Source: Pseudomarimonas salicorniae (GTDB taxonomy: Bacteria; Pseudomonadota; Gammaproteobacteria; Xanthomonadales; Xanthomonadaceae). Taken from it: 64,000 nucleotides of DNA. Position 1 is the stretch's first letter. Every line of letters starts with the position of its first letter. Under the pieces are notes generated by a model. It was not told the origin of the DNA. It searched no databases and worked only from the letters and a program-made list of their open reading frames with translations. Location: assembly GCF_023156535.1 (NCBI RefSeq), contig NZ_JALNMH010000003.1:285861-349860 (forward strand), in the 5' to 3' direction. Below are positions 1 to 8,517 of this stretch, piece after piece. The translations under genes and the position numbers were made by a program.

Positions 1-360
1 ATCTCGCCCTATGTCATCGACGCTATCGGCGCGCGCCAGGCGCGGCGCTGGTTTCTTACCGCCGAGACCTTCGACGCCACCACCGCCGAGAAGATGGGCC
101 TGGTGCACCAGGTGGTCGCCGATGCCCAGCTCGATGGCGCGGTGCAGGAGATCGTCGCCCGCCTGCGCGAGGCCGGCCCGCGAGCGGTGATGGAAGCGAA
201 ACGCCTTGTAGCGCGGATCGCCCATCCCGAGCCCAAGCTTCGTCGCGAGCTGGACGAAACCAACGCCGACCTGATCGCCACCCTGCGCGTCGGCGAGGAA
301 GGCCAGGAGGGGCTTCAGGCCTTCTTCGACAAGCGCAAGCCGCGCTGGGCGCGCGACTGA
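1..360 (+). CDS. liuC: enoyl-CoA hydratase, 3' end only (probable methylglutaconyl-CoA hydratase)
   Basis: The open frame runs from base 1 to the TGA at 358-360, so the gene starts outside the window and only the last 119 codons are visible. The residues fit the C-terminal third of a crotonase: an ISPYV-like segment that shapes the substrate loop, then helices containing TAETFDA and KRLV typical of LiuC/enoyl-CoA hydratases, and a C-terminal FFDKRKPRW ending. It lies 7 bp before a biotin carboxylase subunit and then HMG-CoA lyase, the usual order in leucine-catabolic clusters, so it probably hydrates 3-methylglutaconyl-CoA to HMG-CoA. The catalytic residues lie in the missing part. A generic enoyl-CoA hydratase is the alternative. 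Confidence 0.8.
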   Translation: MSPYVIDAIGARQARRWFLTAETFDATTAEKMGLVHQVVADAQLDGAVQEIVARLREAGPRAVMEAKRLVARIAHPEPKLRRELDETNADLIATLRVGEEGQEGLQAFFDKRKPRWARD

Positions 361-367
361 GGCCAAC

Positions 368-2383
368 ATGGATACCCCTGCCCTTGTCTCCAGCGTCCTG
401 ATCGCCAACCGCGGCGAGATTGCCTGTCGCATCATCCGCACCTGCCGCCGGCTTGGCATCCGCAGCATCGCGGTCTACTCGGACGCCGATGCCCGCGCCC
501 GGCACGTCAGGCTGGCCGACGAGGCCTGGCATATCGGCGGCTCGCGGCCGGCCGACAGCTACCTGCGCATCGAGGCCGTCCTCGACGCCGCCCGGCGCAG
601 CGGCGCTGCCGCCATCCATCCGGGCTACGGGTTTCTTTCCGAGAACGCCGAGTTCGCCGAGGCGGTGGAGGCCGCAGGCATCGTCTTCATCGGCCCCCGC
701 GCCGCCTCGATGCGCAAGCTCGGCTCCAAGGCCGGCGCCAAGGAACTGATGGCCGAACATGGCGTTCCGGTTGTGCCCGGCTATACCGGCGCCGACCAGG
801 ACCCGGCCTTGCTGCGCCGTGAGGCCGGTCGAATCGGCTACCCGCTGATGATCAAGGCCGCCCACGGCGGCGGCGGAAAGGGCATGCGCGTCGTGCGCGA
901 GGACGCCGAGTTCGAGGCGGCGCTGGCCTCCTGCCAGCGCGAGGCCGCCAATGCCTTCGGCCGCGACCGGGTACTGCTCGAGCGCTACATCGAGCAGCCG
1001 CGCCACATCGAGTTCCAGATCTTCGGCGACCAGCACGGTGGCCTGCTGCACCTGAACGAACGCGAGTGCTCGGCGCAGCGCCGCTACCAGAAGGTGCTGG
1101 AGGAGACCCCCTCGCTGGCGCTGGACGCGGCGCTGCGCGAGAGGATGGGTGCTGCGGCCGTCGCCGCCGGCCGCGCGGTCGACTACATCAACGCCGGCAC
1201 CGTCGAGTTCATTCTCGGTGCGGACGGCCAGTTCTATTTCATGGAGATCAACACCCGCCTGCAGGTCGAGCATCCGGTCACCGAGTGCGTCACCGGGCAG
1301 GACCTGGTCGAATGGCAGCTGCGTGTGGCTTCCGGGCAGCCGCTGCCGCTGTCCCAGGAGGAGATCCGCCCGAGCGGCCATGCGCTGGAGCTGCGTCTGT
1401 ACGCCGAGGACGCGGATCGCGGCTTCATGCCCGGCTCGGGCACCCTGCACCGCCTCGAGCTGCCCGCGGCCGAAGACGGCGTGCGTATCGATGCCGGCGT
1501 CGACGAGGGCGACGCGGTGACGGTCTTCTACGATCCGATGATCGCCAAGCTGATCGTCCACGCCGCCGATCGCCCGGCCGCACTGGCGGCCATGCAGCGT
1601 GCCCTTGCCGCCTGCCACGTGGTGGGTACGGCCAGCAACATCGGCTTCCTGGAGAGACTGATCGACCATCCGGCGGTGCGCGAGGCGCGCATCGACACCG
1701 GCTACCTCGACCGCCACCTCGACGAGTTCCTGACCCGCCCGGAGCAGCCGCCAATCGCGGTGCTCGCCGCTGCCGCCGCGCTGCGTCTCGACCAGGAGCG
1801 GGACCTTGCCGCCGCCCAGGCTGCGGGCGGCCCCGACCCGAACTCACCGTGGGCCCTGGCGGACGGCTGGCGGATCGGCCAGGCCGGCAGCCAGCCGATG
1901 AGCCTCAGCTGGCGCCAGGAGCGCTACGAGCTCGCCATCTCCGGGCATGCCGAGGCCTTCGATTTTTCTCACGCCGGCGCTCGCCATGTCGTGCGGCCGA
2001 CCGCGCGAACGGCGCAGACGCTCTCCTTCGAACTGGACGGGCGGATGCACCGGCTGCCGGCGCGGATCGGTGGCGATGATCTGATCATCCACTTCGAGGG
2101 CCGCCGCTACGTCATCGGTACTCCGGCACCTTTCGGCTTCGAGGCCGCAGCCGTCGGCGCCCAGGACAGCCTGCGCGCGCCGATGCCCGGGCGCATCGTC
2201 CAGGTGCTGGTCGAGCTGGGTGCCGAGGTCGAGGCCGAACAACCCCTGCTGGTCATGGAGGCGATGAAGATGGAACTCACCCTTCGTGCCCCGCTGGCCG
2301 GCACCGTGGCCCAGCTCGAGGCGCGCAACGGCGAGATCGTCGAGGCCGACGCGCTTCTGGTGAAACTCGAGGCGCGGTCGTGA
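368..2383 (+). CDS. liuD: 3-methylcrotonyl-CoA carboxylase, biotin-containing alpha subunit
   Basis: 671 residues, the normal length for the alpha subunit of methylcrotonyl-CoA carboxylase. Order: biotin carboxylase N-terminal domain (VLIANRGEIACR near residue 11), ATP-grasp domain with the Gly-rich ATP loop (HGGGGKGM) and EINTRLQVEHPVTE, carboxylase C-terminal domain, a linker, and a biotinyl domain with EAMKME, in which K634 should carry biotin. The enzyme uses ATP and bicarbonate to carboxylate biotin for transfer to 3-methylcrotonyl-CoA in leucine breakdown. The beta subunit (LiuB) is not in the window and should lie upstream. The 3' end overlaps the next gene by 4 bp (GTGA), which indicates translational coupling. 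An acetyl- or propionyl-CoA carboxylase alpha chain is possible, but the HMG-CoA lyase neighbour favours LiuD. Confidence 0.9.
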   Translation: MDTPALVSSVLIANRGEIACRIIRTCRRLGIRSIAVYSDADARARHVRLADEAWHIGGSRPADSYLRIEAVLDAARRSGAAAIHPGYGFLSENAEFAEAVEAAGIVFIGPRAASMRKLGSKAGAKELMAEHGVPVVPGYTGADQDPALLRREAGRIGYPLMIKAAHGGGGKGMRVVREDAEFEAALASCQREAANAFGRDRVLLERYIEQPRHIEFQIFGDQHGGLLHLNERECSAQRRYQKVLEETPSLALDAALRERMGAAAVAAGRAVDYINAGTVEFILGADGQFYFMEINTRLQVEHPVTECVTGQDLVEWQLRVASGQPLPLSQEEIRPSGHALELRLYAEDADRGFMPGSGTLHRLELPAAEDGVRIDAGVDEGDAVTVFYDPMIAKLIVHAADRPAALAAMQRALAACHVVGTASNIGFLERLIDHPAVREARIDTGYLDRHLDEFLTRPEQPPIAVLAAAAALRLDQERDLAAAQAAGGPDPNSPWALADGWRIGQAGSQPMSLSWRQERYELAISGHAEAFDFSHAGARHVVRPTARTAQTLSFELDGRMHRLPARIGGDDLIIHFEGRRYVIGTPAPFGFEAAAVGAQDSLRAPMPGRIVQVLVELGAEVEAEQPLLVMEAMKMELTLRAPLAGTVAQLEARNGEIVEADALLVKLEARS

Positions 2384-3294
2384 GCGACGAGCGCGTTCGC
2401 ATCGTCGAGGTGGGGCCGCGCGACGGCCTGCAGAACGAGCCCGGCCGCGTCCCCGCCACCATCAAGATCGAGCTGATCGAACGGCTGGCCGACTGCGGCC
2501 TGCCCTGCGTCGAAGCGACCAGCTTCGTCAGTCCCAAGTGGGTGCCGCAGCTGGCCGATGCCGAGGAGGTGTTCCGCGGCATCCGCCAGCGCGAGGGCGT
2601 GCGCTATCCGGTGCTGGTACCCAACGAGGCCGGCTATCGGCGCGCCCGGGAGTGCGGCGCTGAGGAGATCGCCATCTTCGCCGCCGCCTCCGAAGCCTTC
2701 AGCCGCAAGAACATCAATGCCGGTATCGCCGAGAGCCTGGAGCGCTTCCGTCCGGTGATGGAGCAGGCCCGCGCTGACGGCGTCGCCGTCCGTGGCTATG
2801 TCTCCACCGTGCTCGGCTGCCCCTACCAGGGCGAAGTACCGGTGGCCGAGGTGGTCCGCGTCGCCGCCGCCCTGCACGCCATGGGCTGCTATGAGATCTC
2901 GCTCGGCGACACCATCGGCGCCGGCACCCCGCGCCAGGCCCGGCAGATGCTTGAGGCGGTCGCCGCCGAGGTGCCGATGCAGGCGCTGGCCGCGCACTTC
3001 CACGATACCCGCGGCCAGGCCCTGGCCAATCTCTACGCCTGCCTCGAAGCCGGCGTGCGCGTAGTCGACGCCTCGGTCGGTGGACTCGGCGGTTGTCCTT
3101 ACGCGCCCGGCGCCAGCGGCAATGTGGCCACAGAGGACGTGGTCTACATGCTGGAAGGCTGTGGCCTCGACAGCGGCGTAGACCTGTCCGCGCTGATCGA
3201 GACCGCCCGCTGGATCAGCGGCCGCCTTGATCGCGAGGTGGGCTCCCGGGTAGGCCGCGCCGGCTCCTTCGACGCCTCGCCCCGGGCTTGCTGA
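2380..3294 (+). CDS. liuE: hydroxymethylglutaryl-CoA lyase
   Basis: 304 residues with a GTG start that overlaps the liuD stop (GTGA). The N-terminus VGPRDGLQNE and EATSFVSPKWVPQ are signatures of HMG-CoA lyase, a TIM-barrel enzyme that splits HMG-CoA to acetoacetate and acetyl-CoA, the last step of leucine degradation. The C-terminal GGLGGCPYAPGASGN loop carries the reactive-site cysteine (about residue 239), and HFHDTRGQ supplies metal ligands. With the two genes before it this forms the end of a liu operon. Length and all motifs are normal. Confidence 0.95.
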   Translation: MSDERVRIVEVGPRDGLQNEPGRVPATIKIELIERLADCGLPCVEATSFVSPKWVPQLADAEEVFRGIRQREGVRYPVLVPNEAGYRRARECGAEEIAIFAAASEAFSRKNINAGIAESLERFRPVMEQARADGVAVRGYVSTVLGCPYQGEVPVAEVVRVAAALHAMGCYEISLGDTIGAGTPRQARQMLEAVAAEVPMQALAAHFHDTRGQALANLYACLEAGVRVVDASVGGLGGCPYAPGASGNVATEDVVYMLEGCGLDSGVDLSALIETARWISGRLDREVGSRVGRAGSFDASPRAC

Positions 3295-3349
3295 GCGCAG
3301 CACGTCGGGCCCTTGCAACGGGCGCCGTTTTAGCCGCTAGACTGGCCGC

Positions 3350-5866
3350 ATGACCCGCCCCGCCCCGGACCTCGCCGGCAACACCGCGCCGTCTCCCGAG
3401 ATGGATGCGGCCGCCGAGGTCGAACGCCTGCGTGACGCCCTGGTCGAGGCACGTTCCAGCCTTGCCACCCTGATCGACGCCGTGCCTGACGCGGTCAGCG
3501 TACTGGCCAGCGACGGTAGCATCCGCGAGGTCAACCTCGCCGCCTGCGAGGGCTTCGGGCGGAGCCGGGAGGAGCTGGTCGGCATGCGTATCTACGAGCT
3601 CAGCCCCGACATCCCACCCGATCGGATCCAGCAGGTCATCTTCGACCACGACGACGGCGAGCCGTTCGTCCATGTCACCGACAATGTCCGCGCCGACGGC
3701 AGCCGGTTCCCGGTCGAGGTGCATTCGCGGGTCTTCCTGCTCCACGGCGCGCCGCATGTGCTGGCGGTGGCGCGCGACATCACGCGGCGACGGGAGGAGG
3801 AGGCCCAGCGACGCGAGAGCGAGACCCGCTACCGCGACCTGCTGAGGGCGATGGACAAGGGTGTGGTGGTGCAGGATGCCGAGGGCCGCATCAACTCGGT
3901 CAATCCGGCGGCCTGCCGGATGTTGCGGCGGAGCGAGGAGGAATTGCTCCGCGGCGACCTGGCCGGCGGAACCTGGCGCTTCCTCTCCCAACAGGGAGAA
4001 CCGCTGGCGCAGGAGGAGCTTCCTGCCTGGCGGGCTTTGCGCGAGGGACGCACCATCGAGAACACCGTGGTCGGCGTGTTCGACCCTGAGGCCCAGTGGC
4101 GCAGCTGGCTCAGCGTCACCTCCACGCCGATTGCCCGCGATCCGGGCGGCGAGCCGTTCCAGGTCATCTCAACCTTCGATGACATCACCGTCCTGGTCCG
4201 GGACAGCGAGCTGTTCCTGCGCACCCAGCAGCTGGCCCGGATCGGCAGCTGGGCGCTGGATCCGCGCAGCGGCGAGATGTTCTGGTCGCTTCCGCTTTAC
4301 AAGATGCTGGGCGTGCACGAGTCGGAGCCGGTCGACCAGGACCGTCTGCTCGCCCATATCGCCGAGGCGGAGCGCGAGACGCTGGGCCTGGCGCTGGCCG
4401 AGGCGCGCCGCGACGGTGTCGCCTTCGACATCGAATGCCGAACGCTGTCGCGCCGCGGCAGCCACCGCTGGGCGCGGATCATCGGCGAAGCGCAGCTGCG
4501 CGACGGCAGCGTCTTCGAGGTCAGCGGGACGCTGCAGGACATCACCAAGGACAAGCTGCTCGAGGACACCCTGCGCCGCCAGGGGCTCAGCGACCCCCTG
4601 ACCGGCCTTGCCAACCGCGAGGCCCTGGTCGAGCGTCTGGGCAACGCCCTGCACCAGGCCCGCATGGAAAACGGTCCCGCCATCCTGCATGTCGATCTGG
4701 ACCGCTTCAAGGTCGTCAACGACCTGCTCGGCCACGAGAACGGCAATGCCCTGGTGCGCGCCGCGGGCGTGCGCCTAGCGAAGCTGGTCGACGAGTCGGT
4801 CACGGTCGGTCGGCTCGAGGGTGACGAGTTCATGCTGGTGCTGTCGACCGGTGGACTGCCTGCCGCGGAGGCCCTGGCCGGGCAGATCAATCAGGCCTTC
4901 CACGCCCCCTTCCTGCACGAAGGGGAGGAATTCTCGATCACCGCCTCGATCGGCATCGCCCGTTTTCCCGGGGATGGCGCCACCGTTCAGCAGCTGATGC
5001 AGAACGCCGACGCCGCGATGGCCGAGGCCAAGCGCCGCGGCCGCGACACCTGGCAGGCCTTCAACCCGGCGCTGGCCCAGCAGCTGTCCGATCGCCTGGT
5101 ACTGGAAACCCAGCTGCGCCGCGCGCTGGAACAGGACGAATTCCACCTTGTGTACCAGCCGCAGGTAGATCTTGCGGACGGTTCGCTGTTGCAGGTCGAG
5201 GCGCTGCTACGCTGGAACAACCGGCTGCTGGGACCGATGCGTCCGGATCTGTTCATCCCGGTTGCAGAAACCACCGGCGACATCGTGCGCATCGGCGCCT
5301 GGGTGATCGACGAGGCCTGCCGTCAGCTGACCGCATGGCGCGCGCAGGGCCTCTCCCTGCGTCGGGTCGCGGTCAACGTCAGCTACCGGCAGTTCCTCAA
5401 TGAGGACTTCGAGCAGCATGTGCTCGGCGCCCTGCGCCGCTACGGCCTTGACGGCGACAGCCTGGAGCTGGAGATCACCGAGCGGGTGCTGCTCGAGGAC
5501 GACGGCGACGTGGTAGACACCCTGCAGCATCTGAAGTCGCAAGGCGTGGCGATCAGCATCGACGACTTCGGCGAGGGATACAGCTCGCTGGGCTATCTCA
5601 AGCGCCTGCCCATCGACGCCCTCAAGATCGGCCACCATTTCATGCGCGAGGTACCGGCCAGCGCGACCGATGCGGTGATCTGCCGCTCGATCATCCAGAT
5701 CGCCCACAGCCTCGGGCTGACCGTGGTCGGCGAAGGCGTCGAGCACGATGCCCAGCGTCGCTTCCTGCTCGAGCACGGCGCCGACCTGGCCCAGGGCTAT
5801 CTGTTCGCGCGGCCGCTGCCGGCCAGCGAGCTGGCCGCCTATCGCCCGCCCGGCGAGACGGCCTGA
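3350..5866 (+). CDS. PAS-PAS-PAS-GGDEF-EAL signalling protein
   Basis: 838 residues, no membrane segment. Three PAS/PAC modules cover roughly residues 35-145, 160-285 and 290-400; then GGDEF (about 410-575) and EAL (about 590-830). The GGDEF motif reads EGDEF (about residue 489), so the first glycine is replaced, which may weaken cyclase activity. The EAL domain keeps QVEALLRW, DDFGEGYSS and GEGVE, but the usual KIDR is KIGH (about residue 759), losing an Asp normally conserved near the metal site. The protein should sense a small ligand or redox state and control c-di-GMP, or act as a c-di-GMP/GTP effector if both domains are weak. It splits leucine-catabolic liuE from the downstream SDR gene, with 55 bp before it and 64 bp after, so it may be transcribed separately. 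Confidence 0.9.
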   Translation: MTRPAPDLAGNTAPSPEMDAAAEVERLRDALVEARSSLATLIDAVPDAVSVLASDGSIREVNLAACEGFGRSREELVGMRIYELSPDIPPDRIQQVIFDHDDGEPFVHVTDNVRADGSRFPVEVHSRVFLLHGAPHVLAVARDITRRREEEAQRRESETRYRDLLRAMDKGVVVQDAEGRINSVNPAACRMLRRSEEELLRGDLAGGTWRFLSQQGEPLAQEELPAWRALREGRTIENTVVGVFDPEAQWRSWLSVTSTPIARDPGGEPFQVISTFDDITVLVRDSELFLRTQQLARIGSWALDPRSGEMFWSLPLYKMLGVHESEPVDQDRLLAHIAEAERETLGLALAEARRDGVAFDIECRTLSRRGSHRWARIIGEAQLRDGSVFEVSGTLQDITKDKLLEDTLRRQGLSDPLTGLANREALVERLGNALHQARMENGPAILHVDLDRFKVVNDLLGHENGNALVRAAGVRLAKLVDESVTVGRLEGDEFMLVLSTGGLPAAEALAGQINQAFHAPFLHEGEEFSITASIGIARFPGDGATVQQLMQNADAAMAEAKRRGRDTWQAFNPALAQQLSDRLVLETQLRRALEQDEFHLVYQPQVDLADGSLLQVEALLRWNNRLLGPMRPDLFIPVAETTGDIVRIGAWVIDEACRQLTAWRAQGLSLRRVAVNVSYRQFLNEDFEQHVLGALRRYGLDGDSLELEITERVLLEDDGDVVDTLQHLKSQGVAISIDDFGEGYSSLGYLKRLPIDALKIGHHFMREVPASATDAVICRSIIQIAHSLGLTVVGEGVEHDAQRRFLLEHGADLAQGYLFARPLPASELAAYRPPGETA

Positions 5867-5876
5867 TCGGCAGCGC

Positions 5877-5914
5877 GGAAGTCCACCAGCCTTGCGGTAG
5901 ACTTCCGGGCTTTT
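5877..5914 (+). terminator. possible hairpin terminator after the GGDEF-EAL gene
   Basis: GGAAGTC at 5877-5883 is a perfect inverted repeat of GACTTCC at 5900-5906 with a 16-nt loop, followed by GGGCTTTT. It fits a weak intrinsic terminator between the signalling gene and the SDR gene. The short stem and long loop keep confidence low. Confidence 0.35.
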
Positions 5915-5930
5915 CCAGGAGGACAGGGCC

Positions 5931-6698
5931 ATGAAGCTCGATCAGGTCAAGGCGATCATCACCGGCGGCGCGTCCGGACTCGGGCACGCGGTCGCCCAGC
6001 ATCTGGCCAAGGCGGGCGCCGCGATCAGCCTGTTCGACGTCAACCAGGAGAAGGGCGAGGCCGCAGCCCGTGCGCTCGGTGCCAAGGCGCGCTTCGCGCG
6101 CGTCGACGTCACCGACGAGGCCGCGGTCAGCGCAGCCGTCGCCGCGGCGGCAGAGGCCATGGGCGGCCTGAATGTCGCCATCAACTGCGCCGGCGTGCTC
6201 GGCGCCGGACGCGTGCTGGGCAAGGAAGGCCCGATGGCGCTGTCCCAGTTCGAGACCACCGTGCGCATCAACCTGGTCGGCAGCTTCAACGTGGCCAAGG
6301 CCGCCGCCGCGCAGATGCAGGGCAATGAGCCCGGCGAGGACGGCGAGCGCGGCGTGGTGATCCACACCGCCTCGATCGCTGCCTACGAAGGCCAGATCGG
6401 CCAGGCCGCCTACTCGGCCTCCAAGGGCGGCGTGGTCGGCATGACCCTGCCGATGGCCCGCGAGTTCGCCCGCATCGGCGTGCGCGTGATGACCGTTGCC
6501 CCCGGCGTGTTCCACACCCCGATGGTCGACGGCATGCCGCAGGCGGTCTACGACTCGCTCTGCGCCCAGGTCCCCTACCCCTCGCGCCTCGGCCGCGGCG
6601 AGGAATTCGCCGACACCGTCGCCTTCATCCTCGGCAACCGCTACCTCAACGGCAGCGTGATCCGCGTCGACGGCGCCGTGCGGCTGGCGCCGAAGTGA
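5931..6698 (+). CDS. SDR-family 3-hydroxyacyl-CoA dehydrogenase
   Basis: 255 residues, a classical short-chain dehydrogenase. TGGASGLG (about residues 11-18) is the NAD(H)-binding loop, NCAG follows, and YSASK places the catalytic Tyr161 and Lys165. The sequence resembles the type-2 3-hydroxyacyl-CoA dehydrogenases (HSD17B10-like), which oxidise short 3-hydroxyacyl-CoAs such as 2-methyl-3-hydroxybutyryl-CoA of isoleucine breakdown. A good AGGAGG site lies upstream (about 5917-5922). Location near liuC-D-E fits a branched-chain amino acid or fatty acid role. Substrate is inferred from family and context only. Confidence 0.85.
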   Translation: MKLDQVKAIITGGASGLGHAVAQHLAKAGAAISLFDVNQEKGEAAARALGAKARFARVDVTDEAAVSAAVAAAAEAMGGLNVAINCAGVLGAGRVLGKEGPMALSQFETTVRINLVGSFNVAKAAAAQMQGNEPGEDGERGVVIHTASIAAYEGQIGQAAYSASKGGVVGMTLPMAREFARIGVRVMTVAPGVFHTPMVDGMPQAVYDSLCAQVPYPSRLGRGEEFADTVAFILGNRYLNGSVIRVDGAVRLAPK

Positions 6699-6702
6699 GA
6701 CT

Positions 6703-6731
6703 GTGATTCGTGATTCGTGATTCGTGATTCG
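6703..6731. repeat. heptad tandem repeat, four GTGATTC units
   Basis: Four perfect head-to-tail copies of the 7-mer GTGATTC plus one base, just after the SDR stop codon. It pairs with four ACCAATC units at 6806-6833 in inverted orientation; each heptad pair differs at one base, so a 28-bp stem with a mismatch every 7 bp could form around a 74-bp spacer. No gene fits in the spacer. Confidence 0.85.
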
Positions 6732-6805
6732 AAGAAGCACGTGATCGCCATCGTATCGTTTCACCTTGAGCTTCGCCCCGGCGAGAACGACTCGCTTCCT
6801 CCTCA

Positions 6806-6833
6806 ACCAATCACCAATCACCAATCACCAATC
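6806..6833. repeat. heptad tandem repeat, four ACCAATC units (inverse partner)
   Basis: Four perfect copies of ACCAATC ending 11 bases before the efpL start codon, occupying the place where a Shine-Dalgarno sequence would be expected. On the other strand it reads GATTGGT repeats, one base per unit different from the GTGATTC array at 6703-6731. The same copy number in both arrays suggests they arose as a pair. Confidence 0.85.
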
Positions 6834-6844
6834 ACGGCTCTTAC

Positions 6845-7408
6845 ATGAAAGCCTCCGAAGTCAAACGCGGCAACGTCATCGAACACATCAACGGCATCTA
6901 CCAGGTGCGCGATATCGAGCGCAGCGCGCCGACCGCGCGCGGTGGCAACGTGACCTTCCGCTTTACGCTGTACAGCATCCCCGGCGGGCAGAAGCTGGAC
7001 CTCTCGCTGCGCGCCGATGACGACCTGAAGGAAGTCGACCTCGTCCGCCGCGCCTCGACCTTTTCCTACAAGGAAGGCGAGGCCTTCGTGTTCATGGACA
7101 GCGAGGACTACACGCCGTACCAGCTCGACGCCGATGTGGTCGGCGAGGCCGCGGGCTACATCACCGAGGGTCTGGAAGGCTGCTTCGTGGCGGTGATCGA
7201 CGACCAGCCGGTCGCCCTGCAGCTGCCGCCGACGGTGACCCTCGAAGTGGTCGACACCGCGCCCGAGATGAAGGGCGCCACCGCGACCAAGCGGCCGAAG
7301 CCGGCCACCCTGAACACCGGCATCGAGATCCAGGTGCCCGAATACATCACGGTCGGCGAGAAGATCCTGGTCAGCACCCTCAGCGGCGAGTTCTCCGGCC
7401 GGGCCTGA
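6845..7408 (+). CDS. efpL: elongation factor P-like protein EfpL (YeiP)
   Basis: 187 residues, the expected size for an EF-P fold: KOW-like N-terminal barrel plus two OB domains. SAPTARGG (about residues 27-34) is the tip loop of the YeiP/EfpL subgroup, where an Arg (R32) stands in place of the modified Lys of [14 protein letters not shown] and the [15 protein letters not shown]-terminus also match this subgroup. EfpL binds stalled ribosomes and helps peptide-bond formation at proline and some other XP motifs. There is no evident ribosome binding site; the ACCAATC heptads end just upstream of the ATG, so initiation may depend on the leader structure. Canonical efp is not in the window. Confidence 0.93.
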   Translation: MKASEVKRGNVIEHINGIYQVRDIERSAPTARGGNVTFRFTLYSIPGGQKLDLSLRADDDLKEVDLVRRASTFSYKEGEAFVFMDSEDYTPYQLDADVVGEAAGYITEGLEGCFVAVIDDQPVALQLPPTVTLEVVDTAPEMKGATATKRPKPATLNTGIEIQVPEYITVGEKILVSTLSGEFSGRA

Positions 7409-7499
7409 ACGCGCGCTGGCCCGGGCACGTCCGTCCGGGTCACTGCCAGCCGCTCGGGGCGTCACGATAGGCAGCTGTCGTGTTGCCCAAGGAGGATAG

Positions 7500-7991
7500 G
7501 TGGACATCGCGCTGTGGATCCTTGCCGGCTTGATGGTGCTGCTGGGCATCGCCGGCATCGTCCTGCCGGCCCTGCCCGGCGTCGCCCTGGTCTGGGCTGG
7601 CCTGCTGGTCGGTGCATGGGCCGATGGTTTCACCCACGTCGGCTGGGGCGTGCTCGCCGTATGCACCGCGCTGATGCTGTTCGCCCTGCTCGTCGACCTC
7701 GTCGCGGGGGTGCTGGGTGCAAAGCGCCTGGACGCCCACTGGCTGGCGCTGGTCGGCGCCGGGGTCGGCACCGTGCTCGGCCTGTTCACCGGCCTCATCG
7801 GACTGATCTTCATGCCCCTGCTCGGCGCGATCACCGGAGAGTGGATCGCCCGCCACCGCGAGCCGGGCATCGCCCGCCGCGCGGCCCGGGTCGGTGTCGC
7901 CACCTGGATCGGGATGCTGGTCGGCACTGCGGTGAAGATCGCCTGCGCCTTCATGATGCTCGGCCTGTTCGCGGCCGCGATGCTGATCTGA
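7500..7991 (+). CDS. DUF456 family membrane protein
   Basis: 163 residues starting with GTG, with an AAGGAGG ribosome binding site about 8 bases upstream. Highly hydrophobic, about four membrane helices with Gly-rich stretches (GIAGIVLPALPG, GVGTVLGLFTGLIG) characteristic of DUF456 proteins. Function is unknown for the family. It lies 91 bp after efpL and just before a REP island, so it is probably the last gene of its transcript. Confidence 0.85.
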   Translation: MDIALWILAGLMVLLGIAGIVLPALPGVALVWAGLLVGAWADGFTHVGWGVLAVCTALMLFALLVDLVAGVLGAKRLDAHWLALVGAGVGTVLGLFTGLIGLIFMPLLGAITGEWIARHREPGIARRAARVGVATWIGMLVGTAVKIACAFMMLGLFAAAMLI

Positions 7992-8093
7992 TCGCCTGCG
8001 GGCGCGAACGAGTCCGACCGGACACCCTTCCAGCCCGGAGCTGGCGCCTTCGCGCAGCAACTACCACCCCGACCCACAGCGAGCGCTCCCTTC

Positions 8094-8468
8094 GGGCGCG
8101 ATGCAGACCTTCCGCAAAACCCGAACGTAGGAGCCAGCTTGCTGGCGATCCTCCCGTCCGGGGGCGCCTATCGCCAGCAAGCTGGCTCCTACATTCAACG
8201 GCGATGCAAGGTCCGGTCTGCGCCGCCAAGTAGACCTTGCCGCAGTCAAATTGTGGGAGCGCCCTCGGGCGCGACCGCTGCGCTACGGATTCACCACAGA
8301 CCGAGGCCACAGCGAATTTCCGCAGTCGCGCCCAAGGGCGCTCCCACAGTCGGGCTTCGTTGGGCGTCGGCGAAGCCCCATAGGGTGTGCCTTGGCGCAC
8401 CGATACGGGCATTCGGACGGTATGCCCGGTGCGGCGAGCCGTACCCTATGAATGTCCGCTTCGCGCCC
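8094..8468. repeat. compound REP island 1 (three palindromic pairs)
   Basis: The 526-bp stretch 7992-8517 holds no gene but three inverted-repeat pairs: family A, GTAGGAGCCAGC-type ends at 8127-8149 and 8170-8192; family B, GTGGGAGCGCCC-type ends at 8253-8275 and 8325-8347; family C, CATAGGGTG-type at 8379-8450. Families A and B resemble the REP sequences of pseudomonads and xanthomonads that RAYT transposases mobilise. The full 375 bp matches island 2 (14743-15116) in reverse orientation, except that the loops of A and B are inverted. Short open frames in it are side effects of the palindromes. Confidence 0.9.
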
Positions 8469-8517
8469 GTTGTTCGCGTCCGCCGAATGCCCCCAGGCCT
8501 GCACGGCCCGGGCCGGC

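Noticed and set aside
3313..3343. TTGCAA/TAGACT pair as promoter of the first GGDEF-EAL gene
   Set aside because: The 19-bp spacing and weak -10 leave it no better than background in this GC range.
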